From an uncultured Bacteroides sp. (lineage in GTDB: Bacteria > Bacillota > Clostridia > Lachnospirales > Lachnospiraceae), in NCBI GenBank assembly GCA_945913015.1, contig CAMECH010000003.1, positions 1 through 64,000 on the forward strand: a stretch of DNA of 64,000 nt, read 5' to 3'. Every line of letters begins with the position of its first letter. The first letter of the stretch is position 1. Below are positions 61,499-64,000 of the stretch, one piece after another. The notes under the pieces were generated by a model, which worked only from the letters and a program-made list of their open reading frames with translations, was not told the DNA's origin and did not search any database. The translations under genes and the position numbers were made by a program.

Positions 61499-62002
61499 AT
61501 GTATGATGAACTGACTGCAAACGATATAAAGAAAATGGAAGAGGAGATTGAATACCGCAAGCTTGTAGTACGCAAAGATGCGATAGAGGCTGTTAAAGAG
61601 GCAAGGGCTCAGGGTGATTTAAGTGAAAATTTTGAGTATTATGCAGCTAAGCGCGATAAGAATAAAAATGAAGGCAGAATACGTTATCTTGAGAAAATGA
61701 TTAAGACCGCAAAAATTATTTCAGATGAATCAAAGGATGATGAAGTCGGGCTCAACAACACGGTTACAATATATTTTGAAGAAGATGATGAAGAGGATAC
61801 ATATAAAATTGTGACGACAGTCAGAAGCAATTCACTTAAGAATCTTGTGAGCATTGATTCACCGCTTGGAAGTGCGCTTATGGGACATAAAGTGGGAGAC
61901 CGTGTTTTTGTCAGGATAAATGATAAAGCCGGATATTACGTTGTTATAAAAAATATTGAAAATACTATTGACGATGGTACTGATGCGCTGAAAAGTTTCT
62001 GA
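61499..62002 (+). CDS. greA: Transcription elongation factor GreA
   Basis: A 167-residue factor, slightly longer than the usual 158, that rescues backtracked RNA polymerase by stimulating transcript cleavage. The N-terminal coiled coil carries the conserved tip acidic residues in EARAQGDLSENFEYYAAK, and the C-terminal FKBP-like domain has SPLGSALMGHKVGD. ATG 61499 follows the hairpin leader; the upstream in-frame start would translate that hairpin. Its stop codon lies inside an 11-bp tandem duplication. Confidence 0.95.
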   Translation: MYDELTANDIKKMEEEIEYRKLVVRKDAIEAVKEARAQGDLSENFEYYAAKRDKNKNEGRIRYLEKMIKTAKIISDESKDDEVGLNNTVTIYFEEDDEEDTYKIVTTVRSNSLKNLVSIDSPLGSALMGHKVGDRVFVRINDKAGYYVVIKNIENTIDDGTDALKSF

Positions 62003-62017
62003 TAATTTTCTGATAAT
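61996..62017 (+). repeat. Perfect 11-bp tandem duplication at the greA stop
   Basis: TTTCTGATAAT occurs twice with no gap (61996-62006 and 62007-62017). The first copy contains the greA TGA stop (62000-62002). Confidence 0.85.
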
Positions 62018-62071
62018 GTTCTTATAATTTTCAGAAGCTGCAAAACACAAAACCGGAGAAATGAGGGAAAT

Positions 62072-63061
62072 ATGCCGAAATCACCTAATCAAAAAATGAA
62101 GCTGCTGTATCTTATGAAAATTTTTATGGAGATGACAGACGAAAAACATCCAATTTCAATACCTGATATTATCACAAATCTCAAAATGTATGGTGTAAGC
62201 TCAGAGAGAAAAAGTCTTTATGACGATATAGAATGTCTGCGCCTTTTCGGAATGGATATAATAAGCCGGAGAGAGAAACCTTCGGGATATTATCTCGGAA
62301 GCCGCGATTTTGAACTTGCGGAGCTTAAACTGCTGGTAGATACGGTGCAGTGCTCAAAATTTATTACAACAAAGAAGTCTGAACAGCTTATTAAAAAGCT
62401 CGAGAGTCTTACAAGCAGATATGAGGCACAGCAGCTCCAGCGCCAGGTATATGTAAACAACAGACCAAAAACGATGAACGAAAGCATTTATTATAATGTT
62501 GATAAACTTCACTCGGCAATCGCTGCAAATTCCAAAATAACCTTCAAATATTTTGAATGGACGGTAACAAAGGAAACAAAACTGAGGCGCAACGGAGACA
62601 GCTACAGCGTAAGCCCCTGGACACTGGTGTGGGATGATGAAAATTATTACCTGATTGGTTATGATGATTCCTCTAAAAGCATAAGACATTACCGTGTCGA
62701 TAAAATGATTGACATTGAACCGCTTGGCAAAATGCGCGAAGGCCGTGAGCTTTTTGCGGATTTTGATGCGGCACAATACGAGAAAAAGACTTTTGGCATG
62801 TTTGGCGGAGAAGAAAAAAATGTCACACTGCTTTGCCAAAATAAAATTATCGGTGTTATTATAGACCGTTTCGGGCGTGATGTAACAATACATAAAGCAG
62901 GTGATGAACATTTTACAGTACACATTAAGGTTAATGTAAGTCCACAGTTTTTCGGCTGGCTTGCGGGGCTTGGAACTGTAGCCCGCATCCAGTCTCCGGA
63001 TATTGTAAAAGAAGAGTACACAAGGTATCTTGAAGAAATACTGGCTGCAAAATGTGACTGA
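62072..63061 (+). CDS. WYL domain transcriptional regulator
   Basis: A 329-residue protein. Residues 1-75 form a winged helix of the DeoR/YafY type (HPISIPDIITNLKMYGVSSERKSLYDDIECLRLFGMDI), a helical linker region follows, and the WYL domain (about 145-245) holds SPWTLVWDDENYYLIGYDDSSKSIRHYRVDKM, with YYL in place of the exact WYL triplet; a WCX-like extension (260-329) ends in LAGLGTVARIQSPDIVKEEYTRYL. WYL proteins sense nucleic acids or other ligands and often control damage or defence genes. No such gene is adjacent. GAGG before the ATG is good. Confidence 0.9.
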   Translation: MPKSPNQKMKLLYLMKIFMEMTDEKHPISIPDIITNLKMYGVSSERKSLYDDIECLRLFGMDIISRREKPSGYYLGSRDFELAELKLLVDTVQCSKFITTKKSEQLIKKLESLTSRYEAQQLQRQVYVNNRPKTMNESIYYNVDKLHSAIAANSKITFKYFEWTVTKETKLRRNGDSYSVSPWTLVWDDENYYLIGYDDSSKSIRHYRVDKMIDIEPLGKMREGRELFADFDAAQYEKKTFGMFGGEEKNVTLLCQNKIIGVIIDRFGRDVTIHKAGDEHFTVHIKVNVSPQFFGWLAGLGTVARIQSPDIVKEEYTRYLEEILAAKCD

Positions 63062-63157
63062 TTATTTTCCTGCCTGTTCCAGTATTCTTATATAATGGTT
63101 GGCTTCACGCAGTACATGGTCCGCAAGAAGCGGCAGGATTATTGAAGAAACCAGATT
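63062..63157 (-). pseudogene. Remnant of a DUF2935 protein (C-terminal end only)
   Basis: On the - strand a 31-codon open stretch without a usable start ends at the WYL stop. It translates to a sequence including PLLADHVLREANHY, which closely resembles the C-terminal segment of DUF2935 proteins (ferritin/hemerythrin-like four-helix bundles, about 270 residues). Three codons upstream there is a stop and no further coding sequence, so the rest of the gene is gone. The fragment ends exactly next to the WYL gene stop codon. Family assignment is by memory of the motif. Confidence 0.5.
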
Positions 63158-63267
63158 TTATAATTAAATTACTTTAATAATTGAAATTTGTTGTTTTCAG
63201 TCCGTTTTATTACCCTCTGTTTTTTGTAAGATTACATCATAAGATGAATCAAAACGGAGGACTAATT

Positions 63268-63480
63268 ATGAATAACAGACGAACAATATATACCGAAGGT
63301 GCACTTGCAAAGAGATATTACGAAGCCAGAGAGGCTTCTAACGGTTTTCTTGTAATTAACGGCGGAAAACCAAGCAGCTATTCAAGCAGATACATAGAAA
63401 CAGACAACAGTTTCAGATGGATTTTTGTATTTGTCCTGATGCTTGCGGCATATGTGGTTATAGCAGGTCTGCAATTTTAA
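63268..63480 (+). CDS. Small single-span membrane protein
   Basis: A 70-residue protein with a basic/polar N-terminus (NNRRTIYTEGALAKRYYEAR) and one C-terminal membrane helix (about 50-68, WIFVFVLMLAAYVVIAG). It has a strong GGAGG site before ATG 63268. The 200-base gap upstream contains a decayed fragment and AT-rich sequence. Family not recognised; YTEGxLARK-like N-termini with a single C-terminal helix occur in small Lachnospiraceae membrane proteins encoded near cell-division genes, but no role can be stated. Confidence 0.7.
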   Translation: MNNRRTIYTEGALAKRYYEAREASNGFLVINGGKPSSYSSRYIETDNSFRWIFVFVLMLAAYVVIAGLQF

Positions 63481-63501
63481 ATAAGAAAGGTGAGGTTTTT
63501 T

Positions 63502-63978
63502 ATGATAATCAGAAGAGCAGTTGAAAAGGATATGGATGGTATTAACCGTCTGCTTTGCCAGGTGTTGATGGTTCACCACAACGGAAGACCTGATTTATTC
63601 AAGTCAGGTGCCAAGAAATACACTGATGAGGAGCTTAAAAATATTATTTCGGATGATGAACGTCCTATTTTTGTAGGTACCGATGAGTCGGGGAATGTGC
63701 TCGGATATGCTTTTTGTGTATTCCAGTCACATCCTGATGACAATATACTTACAGATATTAAAACACTGTATATTGATGATTTATGTGTGGATGAGACGTT
63801 GCGCGGACAGCATATCGGCAAAAAGCTGTACGAATATGTGATTGCATTCGCAAAGGACAGCGGCTGCTATAATGTTACGCTGAATGTATGGAGCTGCAAT
63901 GCGTCAGCTATGAAGTTCTATGAAGCCTGTGGCCTTAAGCCTCAGAAAATAGGCATGGAAAATATTCTGGGTGAATAA
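63502..63978 (+). CDS. GNAT family N-acetyltransferase
   Basis: A 158-residue single-domain acetyltransferase of the Gcn5 fold. The acetyl-CoA site is in LCVDETLRGQHIGKKLYEYV (Q/RxxGxG/A-like loop), preceded by beta strands VLGYAFCVFQSH and followed by VTLNVWSCNASAMKFYEACGLKPQ, typical of the RimI-like group. The substrate is unknown. ATG 63502 follows AAAGGTGAGG; it lies 21 bases after the small membrane protein. The window ends 22 bases after its stop. Confidence 0.9.
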   Translation: MIIRRAVEKDMDGINRLLCQVLMVHHNGRPDLFKSGAKKYTDEELKNIISDDERPIFVGTDESGNVLGYAFCVFQSHPDDNILTDIKTLYIDDLCVDETLRGQHIGKKLYEYVIAFAKDSGCYNVTLNVWSCNASAMKFYEACGLKPQKIGMENILGE

Positions 63979-64000
63979 TTAAAGTCGTAATTAAAAACGC

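Noticed and set aside
1-64000. CRISPR array, tRNA or rRNA genes, insertion sequences, prophage or defence genes
   Set aside because: No regularly spaced repeats, cloverleaf-like sequence with CCA end, transposase, integrase or phage structural protein was seen; gaps between genes are too short for most of these.

Overview
The window is 64 kb of chromosome from a spore-forming low-GC Firmicute. The gene content points to the class Clostridia and most likely to the family Lachnospiraceae: complete spoIIIAA-AH operon, spoIVB, spo0A, ylbJ, yqfC/yqfD, a coaD-coiled-coil-ylbJ block, an Asp23-nusB-xseAB-ispA-dxs-tlyA-nadK-argR-recN block, and a hisZ/short-hisG pair. Genus cannot be fixed from the sequence alone. 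Coding density is very high, almost everything is on the + strand, and only ylbJ, spoIVB and one decayed fragment are on the - strand. No gap between genes exceeds about 270 bases. No rRNA, tRNA, CRISPR array, insertion sequence or prophage gene was seen.

Layout. 1-4.7 kb: gpsA tail, a MalT-type LuxR regulator, rsmD-coaD and a coiled-coil protein. 4.7-6.6 kb: ylbJ (-) divergent from an M23 peptidase. 6.7-14.9 kb: RNA-modification and DNA-repair genes (RsmF-type methyltransferase, an RsuA-HAD phosphatase fusion, YgiQ radical SAM, RluA-family synthase, RecU) ending in a degenerate GGDEF protein. 14.9-20.9 kb: histidine operon hisZ-hisG-hisD-hisB-hisA-hisIE; the HisIE protein carries an extra HisF-like barrel whose catalytic residue is lost, and no true hisF or hisH is present here. 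20.9-27.8 kb: rpsU with its own promoter and terminator, yqfC-yqfD-phoH-ybeY, a DUF3048 lipoprotein, cdd, a BofC-like protein, deoD and a small zinc-finger membrane protein. 27.8-38.5 kb: polA, a hairpin-rich repeat, coaE, an FtsA-like actin fold with a long extra tail, WalJ-type hydrolase, ACT and PFL proteins, an inactive-looking LCP protein and a J-domain-like tail-anchored protein. 38.6-42.1 kb: OPT transporter and PepD dipeptidase, a natural peptide uptake and cleavage pair. 42.2-47.3 kb: spoIIIAA-AH, the feeding-channel operon. 47.3-56.4 kb: asp23 to recN. 56.4-58.8 kb: spoIVB, inverted, and spo0A with Spo0A boxes in its promoter. 58.9-64 kb: NlpC/P60 hydrolase, glgA, greA, WYL regulator, a DUF2935 remnant, a small membrane protein and a GNAT acetyltransferase.

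The most unusual observations are: a dispersed leader (short GC-rich hairpin followed by AGAAAYGRGGAT and a start codon) that appears to have been inserted in front of coaE, spoIIIAC and greA and to supply their ribosome binding sites; perfect or near-perfect 7-12 bp tandem duplications sitting exactly at five gene junctions; several pseudoenzyme-type proteins (HisF-like domain of HisIE, LCP protein, GGDEF protein); the RsuA-HAD fusion; and the inverted spoIVB between recN and spo0A. The window otherwise looks like a conserved core chromosome, and no accessory defence or biosynthetic island was found. Starts were chosen by Shine-Dalgarno position and often lie a few codons inside the longest open frame.
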